From NCBI RefSeq assembly GCF_050436995.1, contig NC_134775.1:2581124-2645123 (forward strand): 64,000 nucleotides of DNA, read 5' to 3'. A model generated the notes under the pieces. It worked only from the letters and a program-made list of their open reading frames with translations. It ran no database searches and had not been told where the DNA came from. The DNA is from Anticarsia gemmatalis (taxonomy: Eukaryota > Arthropoda > Insecta > Lepidoptera > Erebidae). Positions 11,317-22,342 of this stretch are shown here, piece after piece (position 1 is the stretch's first letter; each line of letters opens with the position of its first letter). A program made the translations under genes and the position numbers.

Positions 11317-12497
11317 TTATGACTGTTTCTCTTCGTTATTTAAATGATCTTGTCGAATTAATTGTTTTACCTTTAACCTCTTATCATGGACGTTGTATTT
11401 AATATTTGTTGAGTTAATTGTATGAATATTCTGAGATAAGTCAATAGTTTGAAAACTCGTTGCTTTAATTATGGGAATATTTATTAATTTGTCTTTGTCA
11501 CTAGTGTTTACGCATGTAATTAGAAATTTGTTATTTTTGACTGTCACTAGTGCGTTTGGAATAGTTATGTCTTTGTTAATTATTTGTTTGTCTATGATTG
11601 CGGGACCATTCTGTACATCATTAGTGAGACATGTGATTACTGTTTCGGCCCTTGACCCTATTAACTGGTTTGTATCTGAGGATCCCTTTGTGATTTCACC
11701 TATATTGAACAATTTATAGGAACGGTCTCGTACACGCATTGTTTTAGATTGAACATGAATACTAACATTAAATTTAGTCATAAAATCATTACCAAGAATT
11801 CCGTCAACTTCTATGTTAAGATTAGCTACATGAAATTTAAACTTAGAGAAATTGTCTAGAGCAATTTGTGCTGTGCCAAAGCTTTGTATTGAAGAATCTT
11901 TTCCAGATATACCAACTATAGATACGATGTCCGATACATCTAGAGGTGCGTTACCAATCTTTTCCTTTTTGAGGACAGAAATGGCTGCGCCGGTATCTAT
12001 TAGCATAGTAACTGGGTTGCCTTCAATATGGAATTTGCAGTGTAGAAGATTTTCAGGAGGTACGTTTAAAGAAGATATTCTGATGGATTTCGTGATCTTT
12101 GATTTTGTTGAGTTCAGACGAGATTTAGAATTAGATTTAGTATATGATTTAGAATTAGATTTAGTGTCAGATTTAGTATCAGATTTAGTATCAGATTTAA
12201 TATTAGATTTAGTTTCAGATTGAGTGTCAGATTTAGTACAAGATTTAGGATTAGATTTTTGCTTAATACTAGAGCTAGAGTTATTAAATGATATAGGATT
12301 AGATTTAATTATTGTTTGGATTTCAGCCTGAATACATGCATCGCGAAGTTGTGTCCGATACACTGGTAGACTTGGCGATGTTTGAGAATCAGTCTGAGTA
12401 AAAGCGTCGCGAAGTTGTGTCCGATACACTGATAGACTTTGCGAAACTTGCGTGTTTTTTATGTGTCCCCGATGGACTGGTCTAGAAATTTGTTTTG
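11317..12497 (-). pseudogene. pol: Pol N-terminus: protease
   Basis: The frame overlaps the end of gag in the -1 frame. The 370-aa part starting at 12429 has VYRTQLRDA repeated at residues 2-10 and 23-31, then a Lys/Ser/Asp/Thr-rich linker of KSDT-type tetrapeptide repeats (about 66-110). A retroviral-type aspartic protease follows with catalytic LIDTGA (DTG 145-147) and an ILGNDFM block. It ends at a TAA that lies inside the pol reading frame, so the downstream RT would not be made without readthrough. Confidence 0.88.
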
Positions 12498-13394
12498 TTA
12501 TAGCTGGAGATCCTCCAGCGGGACTTGATTTTGGATCATTTTTGTCTGGACATAATATCGAGAAGCGGTTTCCTCGGACATGTCCAGATCCGGGGCCGCT
12601 TTGGAGTTTAAATTATGAATTTTAGGCTTAGGAGCTGGAAGCGCACGTTGGTTTACCTGATTCGACTGTAGATTTTTATAATTGTTAAATTGCCTTTTTC
12701 GGCACTCTGAAATTAAATGACCTGGTTTTTTACAGTAATTGCAAGTTTTACTGGTATTTATATGATTATGATTTGTTGGTGGAGTTGGGTTTGTTAACCG
12801 AAACATTTGCTGTCGAGCACGATTTATTGCACATATTTTCTCCTCTTGTATAGCGAAACGGCCTGCTTCAGAAAGAGTTGTAAAGCCTTTGGTTCGCAAC
12901 ATTACTCCTATCTCTGCGCTTATACCGTTAACGAAGACGCTTAAAGCTGTTTCTTCGGTAACCGCTAATCTACCGTAAAGAGTACTGTCAGTGATTTCTG
13001 TGCTTAACTTTTCGACTATTTTACTCCTGCATAGATCTACTCTATTAAAATACTGGGTTATAGATTCATTTGGTTTTTGAAACATAGATTGAAGTTCTAA
13101 ATTAAGATGCGATATGGTTTTTACGTTTGAAAATTGGCTAATAAGAGAAGATTTCAATGCTGCCCAGTTATTATATTGTCTGCAATGGATATTTGATGCT
13201 CCTACACCAGTAATGTTATTCAGGACGTACACTAATAGAATTTGCTTTTGATCCTCTGTGGCTAAATTAAAAGCTGAATCGCAGGATCTGACGAATCCGT
13301 AGATCTGGTCAGGTACATTTGTTTCGAATTTGGGAATTAGTTTGAGGAGAGTCGCTATATCTAGAGAAGTTGAAGTTTCGCTTTTGATCGACAT
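12498..13394 (-). CDS. gag: Gag with one zinc knuckle
   Basis: A 298-aa frame begins at a Met about 255 nt inside the PBS. The N-terminal two-thirds look like a Gypsy capsid (helical, with a QSMFQKPNESITQYFNRV region). A single CCHC knuckle of form C-x2-C-x4-H-x4-C lies at C218-C221-H226-C231, followed by a basic tail. The gag stop falls inside the start of pol, which lies in the -1 frame, so programmed frameshifting is likely. The frame is intact here. Confidence 0.88.
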   Translation of the reverse strand: MSIKSETSTSLDIATLLKLIPKFETNVPDQIYGFVRSCDSAFNLATEDQKQILLVYVLNNITGVGASNIHCRQYNNWAALKSSLISQFSNVKTISHLNLELQSMFQKPNESITQYFNRVDLCRSKIVEKLSTEITDSTLYGRLAVTEETALSVFVNGISAEIGVMLRTKGFTTLSEAGRFAIQEEKICAINRARQQMFRLTNPTPPTNHNHINTSKTCNYCKKPGHLISECRKRQFNNYKNLQSNQVNQRALPAPKPKIHNLNSKAAPDLDMSEETASRYYVQTKMIQNQVPLEDLQL

Positions 13395-13648
13395 TTTGTA
13401 AAAAAAAAATTTTGGTAAATATACGAATAATAAAAAGGTTAAAACAACTTGGATAAGATTTAGGAACTAGGAGTTAGATTTAAGGATTTCAGGCAAGGAA
13501 ATAGAGCATATGAGTTTGGCCACTTACCACAGTAACATCAATATGTTCAGGAGCTGCATGTTCGGCGAAAACTGTTAAAAGCCGTCGGCTACCACACGAT
13601 GACTGGGCGATGCTGTCCCTACGTGCGTTTCGTCTTCACAATTGCAGT

Positions 13649-13666
13649 ATCCTATCGACTGCGCCA
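13649..13666 (-). other. Primer binding site, tRNA-Ser type
   Basis: On minus, TGGCGCAGTCGATAGGAT lies 4 nt after the 5' LTR. It matches the 3' end of insect tRNA-Ser apart from one base, as I recall that tRNA. The 297/17.6 group of Gypsy elements uses the same primer type. Confidence 0.82.
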
Positions 13667-13670
13667 AATT

Positions 13671-14151
13671 TGTTATGAGGCGAATGGCAAACTCACTTTA
13701 AAAAATAAAACTTTATTTATTACACTTAGAAATAATACATGAGTTATGAATTAACACTGATTTACGACTAAGATTTGGAATTGATTTAGAACTGACTATG
13801 TTTAGAACTAACTATGAACTGACTTAACTATGAACTGAATTAACTATGAACTGAATTAACTATGAACTGACTGTTCGTACATCGAGGACGAGCTTATATA
13901 CTAATACAATATGTGAAACGTTAACTTATTAGCTAATGGTTTTAGGGCTAAAGTAAATATGATAAGCGAGTCCTGAGAAAAGACAATAACAAAGTGATTA
14001 GTAATTATAGTAAACAGGATACATTAAGATGTTTTGATTTAGATGATGTTAAAATATGAGGACTTTATAGTTATATACTAGGTTACAAGGATTTATGTAT
14101 TAATATGTCTTATGTAATACTACAATGTATGACTTATATGCTATTATAACA
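13671..14151 (-). repeat. 5' LTR of errantivirus-type element
   Basis: Pairs with 5664-6144; I find no difference by eye over 481 bp, implying a recent insertion. It would hold the promoter on minus. Confidence 0.93.
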
Positions 14152-14165
14152 ATATGTATTTTTAC

Positions 14166-14338
14166 CCTTTCCTACACTTCTCTCTCCATCCCATGGTTGC
14201 CTGGAAGAGATTGCCTTGTGCGATAAGGCCGCCGATTGTTCACTAGTATCTTATTTATATTTAAGTTTTCACTGTTTTATTTATTTCATTTTTATTGTGG
14301 TACATTGTGGACAATAAAGAGATCTATTATTATTACTT
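14166..14338 (+). mobile_element. LINE 3' tail (RTE-like UTR)
   Basis: The segment contains CATGGTTGCCTGGAAGAG and GCGATAAGGCCGCCGATTG, a 3' UTR widespread in lepidopteran LINE/SINE families. It ends in AATAAAG plus a short TTA microsatellite. No coding sequence is attached, so it is a 5'-truncated insertion, sitting against another LINE fragment. Clade assignment is from memory. Confidence 0.55.
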
Positions 14339-15050
14339 CTCCAGCATCGAGTCGGTGCTGGAATCTACGGGGTCCAGTTACTCACATCATATCATCATGG
14401 GCGATTTCAATATTGATCTCCTCTCTCTCCACTCATCTCGCTCCTGTATACTGCTTGAGATCGTTGAGTCCACCAACCTTCACGTTCTACCCCTACATGC
14501 CACTCACCACAACACTGAAAATGGAGATACCTGGCTGGACTTAATCCTCACGTCTGCTACCTCCATTGTCTCATCCTCTGACCAATACCTAGCTCCTGGT
14601 TTCTCTCATCACGACCTGATCTTCATGTCCTACACCCTAAAGCCTCCTAAAACCCGTCCAGTTTCTGTACAAGCGTTGTTTCGGGCGTATGAATGTCGAC
14701 AATTTAGGTATGGACGCTGCTAACCTTAACTAGGAGCTGCTAACAACAGCTTCGAACATTGACGACAAAATTGCTATTTTCAATAAAGCTGTTGTTGGGC
14801 TGCTTGATGTCCACGCGCCGGTTAGGCTTAAACGTCCTCCAGCCCCCTTGGATGTCAGAAGGCGTTCAAATGGCCATGAGGCGAAGAGATAGGGTCTTTG
14901 CCAAGTTTCGTAGAGATCTGTGTGGCGAGAATTGGCACCAGTTTAAAGTTGCAAGGAACCGATGCAATATGAGTACGTAACGCCAAACGCCGGATTTTTC
15001 TAAATAATCTTTCCTCTTCTTCCCCTAGCATCATAACATCACAGCAGTAA
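14339..15050 (+). pseudogene. LINE endonuclease/linker fragment
   Basis: In shifting frames one reads an APE endonuclease tail (IIMGDFNIDLL, TWLDLILTS, FSHHDLIFMSY) and then the post-endonuclease linker (PPWMSEGVQMAMRRRDRVF and QFKVARNRCN). At least three frameshifts separate these blocks, and the sequence stops near 15050 before any RT domain. It is a dead fragment of a Jockey/CR1-group LINE. Confidence 0.75.
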
Positions 15051-15099
15051 CTTACATTACACGGTTGGTTTAGATGATATAAATAGTTTTACTCAGTTT

Positions 15100-16126
15100 T
15101 ACTTAATACGTTCAATAAGATTCAAGACAAAATAGAACAAGTGTTAGATGAAAGCGAATTAGTCAAACAACTTGAATATAGGGAATCGTTTGAGAACCAG
15201 TATTTTAGTATAATGTCGGTTGCAAAATGTTTGATTGATGTTACTAAAGGCAAAGGTGATCATTCGCAATGTTCAAGTACGCATCATAGTAAACCAGTTT
15301 CGATTAAATTACCAGAGATTAAATTACCCTCGTTTAGTGGTTCATTTGAGCACTGGCTCGAATATAAGAATTCATACGTATCAATGATTCATAAACGAAG
15401 TGATTTGGACGCGATACAAAAGTTTCATTATCTAAAATCATCCCTCAGTGGTTCAGCTCTCCAGGTCATAAGCGAGTTAGAATTTACGGCTTCTAATTAT
15501 ATTCACGCTTGGGAGCTGTTAGAAAATAGATATCACAATAATCGTTTGTTGATTCATAATCATGTGAGATCATTGTTCACTGCACAATCCATTAGCAAGG
15601 AGTCAGCCGTACACATTAGGAATCTAGTAGACGTTGTGTTACGTAATTTACGAGCGCTTAAATCACTAGATGAACCAACAGAATCATGGGATACGTTAAT
15701 TGTCTAGGTATATCCTAGTGTCGAAACTCGATAGTTCTACAGAACGCGAATGGGAAAATTATAAAGGTTCGATTCCTAATCAATCACAAAAATGTAAAAT
15801 TAAATTAGACGATTTACTGACTTTCCTACAAAATCGGGCTGACATGTTGGATATGATTCAAAGTAGTTCGCAAACAACGCAAATAAAACATAAAACGGAC
15901 GATAAAAGGTATAAAATGTCGTCGCACAAAACACATAGTCTTGTTTCAACACGTAATGATCACAGTAAATCAGTGCGTCTTTGTGTTAAGTGCGGTGACA
16001 ATCATATGCTATATACATGTACTAGTTTCCTTAACTTAACTGTGTCAGAAAGAATTAAATTCATAGATGATAAGAAATTATGTCGTAATTGTTTGCATGC
16101 GGGACACCCACTGTCCGAGTGCCGAG
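15100..16126 (+). pseudogene. gag: BEL/Pao gag
   Basis: The capsid-like region of BEL/Pao Gag (DUF1759-type) is clear: KLPEIKLPSFSGSFEHWLEY, then ENRYHNNRLL. A frameshift near 15705 separates two frames (15141-15704 and 15700-16126). The second has the BEL pattern SKLDSSTEREWE and a double knuckle, LCVKCGDNHMLYTC and LCRNCLHAGHPLSEC. A hAT element enters at 16127 inside the second knuckle. Confidence 0.9.
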
Positions 16127-17457
16127 CAGTGGCGAAGGGTGAGTTTTGTCAAAAGGCAAGCCGGACCTAAAACTGCTTAAGCTAAAGTTAAGCAACTCTT
16201 GGTGCGGTCATTCCATAGGTGGGTGACCGACGCGATGGCGGCTTGAACAAATTTGACACTAGGTTGACCACTAACCACACGTTAACAGAATAAATCGTTG
16301 TATTGCGATCCCATCTACCAAACTACTTTCATAGTAGGTAAGAACTAAGTACCTACCTATGAACGAAATTATTGATGAGCATATGAGGAATTGTTTATCG
16401 TATTACCTACTTCAAATTTCATGTTAAAATAAGTGTCTTATTATTTAAATACAACTTTGATTGACTCCAAATGCTATCTACTAGAAACAATCGGAGAAAT
16501 AATAAAAACACTTTACAGCTAGGTACCAATAAGCCATTGATAAATTTATAAAGTTATATCATAGAGAATAACTTAATGGGAATGTTTAAAGTAGGTACTT
16601 ATCATGTCCTTTGCATTCTGTATTATTTATTTGGTAGATAGGTACATATTGGCACTAGGAGCATTTTCAAAACAATATCAACACTCTACAACATGAATTT
16701 ACTGATTAATAACTAATTTAACAATATTTATTGCTTCTACTTCTTCCTACTTCTTGTCCATGATCGCAATACACAAACAATAACAATAAAAGTAATACTT
16801 ACAAATACACGTAAGATACGACCAGTACATTCACACACTCACCACGATTTTACACAAAATAATAACATTCATAGATAATTTAACACAATTTAACTCATCC
16901 AAATATAATAAACATAATAATCTAAAATAACCTAAAATAGGCGCGCAAAATGAAAACAAAACTAAATCTAAAATCATAAATGTCATCACAACACTTGCAT
17001 TCATTGTCTCCCTCTCATTAAATATCATTACATCTCACTCACACATTCGCTAGTTGCCGCGCCGCGCGCGCCGCTGCGCCTATTGTACCTACTAGTCGCC
17101 CAATAAGCCGATGAATTCCGGGTTACCTCGCCGGTAAAACGCGCCATAGAAAAGTACGTCCGCGTGACGTCATCGACATCTTTTTCCCTTTACGCGATTC
17201 CTGCGCGGGCCGTCGAGTTGTTTGACGGCAATTTTCGGTAATGCAACTTTTGCTATGACAAATAGACAGGCGTTTATTCATTTATTTATTTTAAATTTGT
17301 CGTATTGAAAAAATTGATGAATGTTGTAATAAATATAGAATTTAATTTAAATAAACGATATTTTTTTAAGAATAATACACATTTATGTGTCGCATTTTTA
17401 GGAGTGTTCCGAAGGTAAAGCCGGTAGGAATCGGGTTATAGGGAGCCTTCGCCACTG
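16127..17457. mobile_element. Non-autonomous hAT element
   Basis: The terminal inverted repeats begin CAGTGGCGAAGG and end CCTTCGCCACTG. They are flanked by an exact 8-bp duplication, GTGCCGAG (16119-16126 and 17458-17465). An 8-bp target and CAG...CTG ends fit hAT. It is 1331 bp with no transposase. It contains a shortened 5S-type SINE head/tail near 16172-16275 and a GC-rich block (about 17046-17230) with TGACGTCA, unlike the rest of the element. Confidence 0.88.
16172..16275 (+). mobile_element. Shortened 5S-rRNA-derived SINE in hAT
   Basis: AAGTTAAGCAACTCTTGG and GGTGGGTGACCG resemble the internal promoter of 5S rRNA. The GGCGGCTTGAACAAATTTG end matches the tail of the SINE copies at 31008 and 62942. 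The middle of the SINE is absent here. Confidence 0.65.
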
Positions 17458-17480
17458 GTGCCGAGTGCAGGTTTGGTTAA

Positions 17481-18628
17481 CCGATTCATTGCCACCTTCA
17501 TTTTCGTGAACACTTCAGCCAGGCCCCATTCATTGGTCGGTGGCTCACCATTTGAGCCATCGGCCTCCCTGAAGGATGACTCAACTGATGAGTCATTGGC
17601 TCCTTGTAATGATTTAATGCTTTTCGCCATCATTCGAGCCAGTCTGACAACCAGAAACGTGTTACTGTGTTCTCCTATTCGAATTTGTGGATAATAAAAG
17701 TTAATATGGCGTTTCAAGGTAGTATTTGTTGGTTTTAATGAAATATTGCAGAGGTAGTAAACATTTTAGTAGTATTCAATCATTATTTATTATTGTAATA
17801 TTATTTGTAGATAATCAGGACTACGACGATTTTACTGAATGTAGCCAGGCAATGTTTACTGATTTCCATGATCAACAAATTGAAGATAAAGAAAATCAAG
17901 GTTTTCCAAGCTGTAGTCAATCGATTTTACAAAAAAGTGTACCAAAGAAGCGTCCATTCACTCAATCTCGTAATAGTTGCAATGTAGTTTCTAACAACAG
18001 TTCAGATACTAGCATTGAAGAAATTTTGGACTCTGATGAAGACGAAGATAATAAAAGAAAAAAAAATAGTTTCCATATGAATGAAAATAAAATGAATAAT
18101 GAGGTCTCTATAGAAAAAAAAAACAGAACATGTTTGCTGTGCAGCAAAAAAATATTTTAATGCATTATTCTCTATGGATTTGGCAGCAGAATTTAATACC
18201 CAAGATGAGTTGCCTCCAATTTATTTATCCAATGTATATTTGTATAATTGAATATGTGTAGGTATATATATAAAAAGAATAGCTCCTCGAACGAGCAATT
18301 ATTGTGTTTATAAATTTTATAAATATATATATATTTATTTAAATATATGCAACAAATGCTTGTATAGCGATTTAAAAAATATTCAAGATGTTTTGCGGCA
18401 GTTATACAAAAGGTTTATGACACCTGACTAATAAAAATATTCTCTAAATTGAAGGGCCAGGTCTGATATTCACGGAAATGTTTAATGAGATCTGAAAAAT
18501 GGTAGTTTAAGTGTTTTTTTTTTTAATATCCGTTTTTATACAATTTTGGTTTGACTCACCAATTGAGCCATCGGCCTTCCTAAAGGTTTTTTAATGACTC
18601 AACTGTTGAGTCATTGGCCATGAATCGG
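17481..18628. mobile_element. piggyBac-type TTAA element, non-autonomous
   Basis: TTAA lies at both ends (17477-17480 and 18629-18632). The termini CCGATTCATTGCC and its complement differ at one base. About 70-nt subterminal direct repeats carry TTGAGCCATCGGCC plus a palindrome TGACTCA-ACTG-ATGAGTCA. Inside, a plus frame (17726-18160) encodes an acidic low-complexity segment (SDTSIEEILDSDEDED) preceded by a splice-acceptor-like TTATTTGTAG. This may be the acidic N-terminus of a lost transposase, but the catalytic domain is absent. Confidence 0.75.
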
Positions 18629-18632
18629 TTAA

Positions 18633-19821
18633 TAGTTTGTTACACAGCGATAATTATAATAATGCGAATAATTCACCTGTAAATGTTAACCATTCACAGT
18701 CGAGTGAAAAGGCGGTTTCACTCATATCACACGTATTGAATTCCGTAAATAATGCGAATATGGTAACGAACGGGAACGTGTCGACTTCCTCGGTACCATC
18801 ACAAGTGTTACTGTCCACTGCCTTAGTCGAAGTCAAGAATAGTAACAACCAATATCATACAGCCCGAGCGCTGTTAGATAGCGGTAGCCAGAACAGTATC
18901 ATATCACAAGAACTATATAAGCGTTTAAACATTTCTACAATACAGTCCACTATACATATATCGGGAGTGGGACAATCAGTCTCACACTCGAACAAATCAT
19001 GCGATATTATTATGCGATCAAAATTCTGTAAATATAGCAAGTTGTTTCGTATTACCGTATATTACGTCAAATTTACCTTCATCGAATATTGATATTAATG
19101 TACTTCACATTCCACAAAATATATACCTTGCGGATCCCAATTTTAATATATCATCAAAAATCGACTTATTAATAGGCGCCGACTTATTTTGGGATTTATT
19201 GGATGAGGACACAATTCGATTGTCTAATGGGCCACACTTAAGAAAATCAAAGGTGGGGTGGTTAATTTCTGGTCCTATTTTTAATAATAAACAGAGTCAA
19301 AATAATATCAGTCATTGTCACGTGGTTCAAACTTTAATTTTGGATCAACAGTTGCGTAAATTCTGGGAATTAGAAGAAGTCAGAGAATCGAATTCTGCCC
19401 TCACTGAAGATGAACGTATATGCGAAGAACTTTTTCTCAAAACTACCAAACGGGATAGTGAGGGTAGATTTTTAGTACGTATACCATTAAAAGAGTCGAC
19501 TGAAGTACTCGGTGACTCATACAATACAGCAAAATCACGTTTCTTATCATTAGAGCGTAAGATAGAGCGATCACCGTGTTATAAACAGATGTATTGTGAT
19601 TTTATGCGTGAATATATTGCATTGGGTCACATGTCGAGAATAAACGAGTAGGTACCAACAGCCATATTATTTTTTACCACATCATGGAGTAATTCGTGAA
19701 CATAGTACGACTACTAAATTGCGTGTAGTGTTTGATGCGAGTGCCACTACCACCTCAAATAAGTCGCTGAATGATATACAGCTGATAGGGCCGCCACTTC
19801 AAAATGATATTTTTTCCATAC
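18633..19821 (+). pseudogene. pol: BEL/Pao protease and RT start
   Basis: The frame 18637-19092 begins with a knuckle-adjacent LLHSDN segment. It holds a BEL-type aspartic protease with ARALLDSGSQNSIIS (DSG active site) and a downstream GVGQS block. A frameshift follows near 19060. The frame 19199-19651 has LSNGPHLRKSKVGWLISGP and PLKES. A further shift leads to LRVVFDASATTTSNKSLND, the first RT block. A SINE splits the RT at 19834. Confidence 0.87.
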
Positions 19822-19833
19822 TTATTAGGTTTC

Positions 19834-20144
19834 AGAGCAGTGATAGCCCAGTGGTATAAGTTGACACCTCCCACGCAAGTGGTCGCAGGTTCGAACCCGA
19901 GGCAACACACCAATGACTTTTCGAAGTTATGTGTGTATTAGAAATAATTATCACATGCTCCAACGGTGAAGGAAAACATCGTGAGGAAACCTTGCATGCC
20001 TAAAAATTTGTTTAATACATTTATTGAGATCATGCAAAGTCCCCAACCCGCACTTGGCCAGCGTGGTGGACTCAAGGCCTAATCCCTCCCTCATTACGGG
20101 AGGAGACCCTTGCCCAGCAGTGGGACATTAATGGGTTAAATTTA
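19834..20144 (+). mobile_element. tRNA-derived SINE with 12-bp TSD
   Basis: The head has an A-box-like TAGCCCAGTGG and a B-box GGTTCGAACCC with tRNA-like spacing. The tail ends CCAGCAGTGGGACATTAATGGG. The flanking duplication TTATTAGGTTTC (19822-19833 and 20145-20156) is exact. A second copy, reversed, lies at 45363-45654. It has no functional tRNA fold or CCA end, so it is a SINE rather than a tRNA gene. It interrupts the BEL RT. Confidence 0.9.
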
Positions 20145-20156
20145 TTATTAGGTTTC

Positions 20157-21610
20157 GGCAATATAGGTATGTAGCCTGCGCTGATGTGGAGAAAATGTAC
20201 AGACAAATACTTGTACACCACGATCAGCGCAGTTTACAATTAATTGTGTGGCGAGAAAACCCATCCGACGAGTTAGGTATATATCAGCTTAACACCGTTA
20301 CGTACGGCACTGCATCCGCGCCATACCTAAGCATACGTTGTTTACGTCAACTCGCTCACGAAACAGATGATAAGGTGATAGCTAGGGTTATCAACGACGA
20401 TTTTTTCGTTGACGATTTAATTACGGGCGAAGATGACTTTAAACTTTTATTAGAAATATGCGAAAAAACGTCAAAGGTTTTAAAATCTGCTTGTTTTACT
20501 TTACGAAAATGGACATTCAATAATTGTCTAAAGAATTAACTATCGGGGAACATTGCCAAAATAAAACACTCGGTTTGGGTTGGAGAATTACGAGTGATGA
20601 ATTGCATTTTACAACTCAATTAAAAACCATTTCTCAAGTCACTAAACGTAGCATTCTGTCCGTAATATCACAAATTTATGACCCATTGGGGTTATTGTCT
20701 CCAATAGTAATTAAGGCAAAAATTTTACTTCAAAAGCTGTGGCTAAGTAAAATCGATTGGGATGACGCGATTCCAAATGTTATAGAAATAATTTGGAAAC
20801 GTTTCATTCAAGATTTAGAAAATTTAAATAAAATACGCGTATTTCGTCACGTAATAGGTGAATTTAATGAAAATCGGGAATTGCATATTTTTACTGATGC
20901 ATCTCAAGACGCATATGGTGCCTGCGCTTACATCCGTACCTATAATCAGGACTCGCGCATCACCACCAATTTATTATGCGCAAAAAGCAAAGTCGCACCA
21001 GTCAAAAATATATGTACCATCCCTAGGCTCGAGCTATGCGGGGCCTTGTTAGGCGCGCGATTATAATCCAAAATTATTAATTCGCTTAGATTAACATTCA
21101 CAAAAATCTACTTTTGGACTGATTCAACAATAGTTTTAGGGTGGATAAAAATGTCACCTCATCGTCTCAAAACATTTGTTCAAAATCGCGTATCACAAAT
21201 AAACGAATTAACCGGGGACGCGCCGTGGTATCATATAAACGGCAAAGAGAACCCGGCAGATATTGTGTCGAGAGGTGTAACTATAACCGAGCTTATAGAT
21301 AACGACATGTGGTGGCATGGCTCAATGTTTTTACAAAATATTACAATTAATTACTCTAGCGATTTATATATCGATCAACAACAACTACCAGAATTAAAGA
21401 AAGATAGTGTTTGTGTGACGTCAATTACGTTTGACAATAAAGGTGATTTAATTGATTTTACTAGATTTTCGTCTTATAATCGCTTACAGCGATCGATTGC
21501 ATACGTACTTCGTTTCATAGGTAATATGCGCGTGAGTAAACAACATCGCAAAACCGGTTCGTTATCACTTGACGAGTTAGACGCTTCGTTCACAGTACTA
21601 GCACGACAAG
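20157..21610 (+). pseudogene. pol: BEL/Pao RT and RNase H
   Basis: RT continues with ACADVEKMYRQI, TYGTASAPYLSIR and an active site FFVDDLITG (Y replaced by F in YVDD). The next frame (20524-21066) gives the BEL connector (ISQIYDPLGLLSPIVIKAK) and the start of RNase H (LHIFTDASQDAYGACAY, IPRLELCGALLGA). A stop/shift near 21064 is followed by FWTDSTIVLGWI and the WYHINGKENPADIVSRG block. The order matches an intact BEL polyprotein; the breaks make it inactive. Confidence 0.88.
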
Positions 21611-22342
21611 CACAATAAGAATCATTTTGTAATGAATATAATGAGTTATTAAAACATTCAATAGTAAAATCTAAGCGTATAATTAATCTTAATGTTTTTC
21701 TTGATAAAAATAAATTAATTCGAGTCGGTGGAAGATTACGGAATTCACCTTATTTCGATGATAACAAGAAACATCCGGTGTTATTGTGTAGTAAACATAG
21801 ACTTACCATATTATTATTTAGATATGAACACAAACGATTATTACATGGTGGACCACAAGTCTTACTTGCGTCTATTCGTGAGACTTGGTGGCCCCTCGGA
21901 GGAAGAAATTTGGCTAGGAAAACTGTGCATGATTGCATCAAATGCACGCGCATTAAAGGGAAGACATTACAACCGCTCATCGGCAACCTACCAGCTGAAC
22001 GCCTGGAACCTGGATTCCCTTTCATGCGGTGCGGTGTAGATTACGCGGGGCCCATTATGATTTTAAATCGTAGAGGTAGGGGATCTAGTCTCTCCAAAGG
22101 GTATATATGTTTATTTATTTGTATGTGTACACGCGCTATACATTTAGAACTAGTCACTAGCCTTACAACAAGCGACTATATACTTGCTCTCAAACGATTC
22201 ATATCTCGCCGTGGGAAACCGATCGAGATAATATCAGACAATGGAAAAAACTTTGTATGAGCTGAAAGGGAAATAGTTTCCGGTTTGAGAAATGATAGTA
22301 GTCATATTGTAGATTTTACTACGAATAATAATATAAAATTGA
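21611..22342 (+). pseudogene. pol: BEL/Pao integrase, N-terminal part
   Basis: The frames contain LIRVGGRLRNS, HPVLL..KH, a zinc-binding HKRLLHGGPQ..C-x2-C segment (DCIKCTR), and the catalytic core start CGVDYAGPI followed by IISDNGKNFV. An in-frame TGA follows directly after NGKNFV at about 22258. The sequence breaks off at 22342, just before the expected FGGLWE block, because a LINE is inserted there. Confidence 0.87.

Larger units (their letters stand above)
5664..14151 (-). mobile_element. Errantivirus-type Gypsy LTR element
   Basis: An 8.5-kb minus-strand element has 481-bp LTRs at both ends, a tRNA-Ser-type primer site, gag, a protease-RT-RNaseH-integrase region and an env-like third frame. 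ATAT lies at both outer junctions (5661-5664 and 14152-14155), giving a probable 4-bp target duplication that overlaps the LTR edge. Gag and pol overlap in different frames (-1), as in gypsy-class elements. Pol carries an in-frame stop and two frameshifts, so this copy cannot make a full polyprotein. Confidence 0.93.

Noticed and set aside
16831..17028. 65-aa minus frame in the hAT element
   Set aside because: Low complexity, no transposase motif.
17436..17717. 93-aa minus frame in the TTAA element
   Set aside because: It overlaps the hAT edge and TIR repeats; no similarity recognised.
19834..20144. tRNA gene
   Set aside because: A- and B-box motifs are present, but the tail, duplication and second copy show a SINE.
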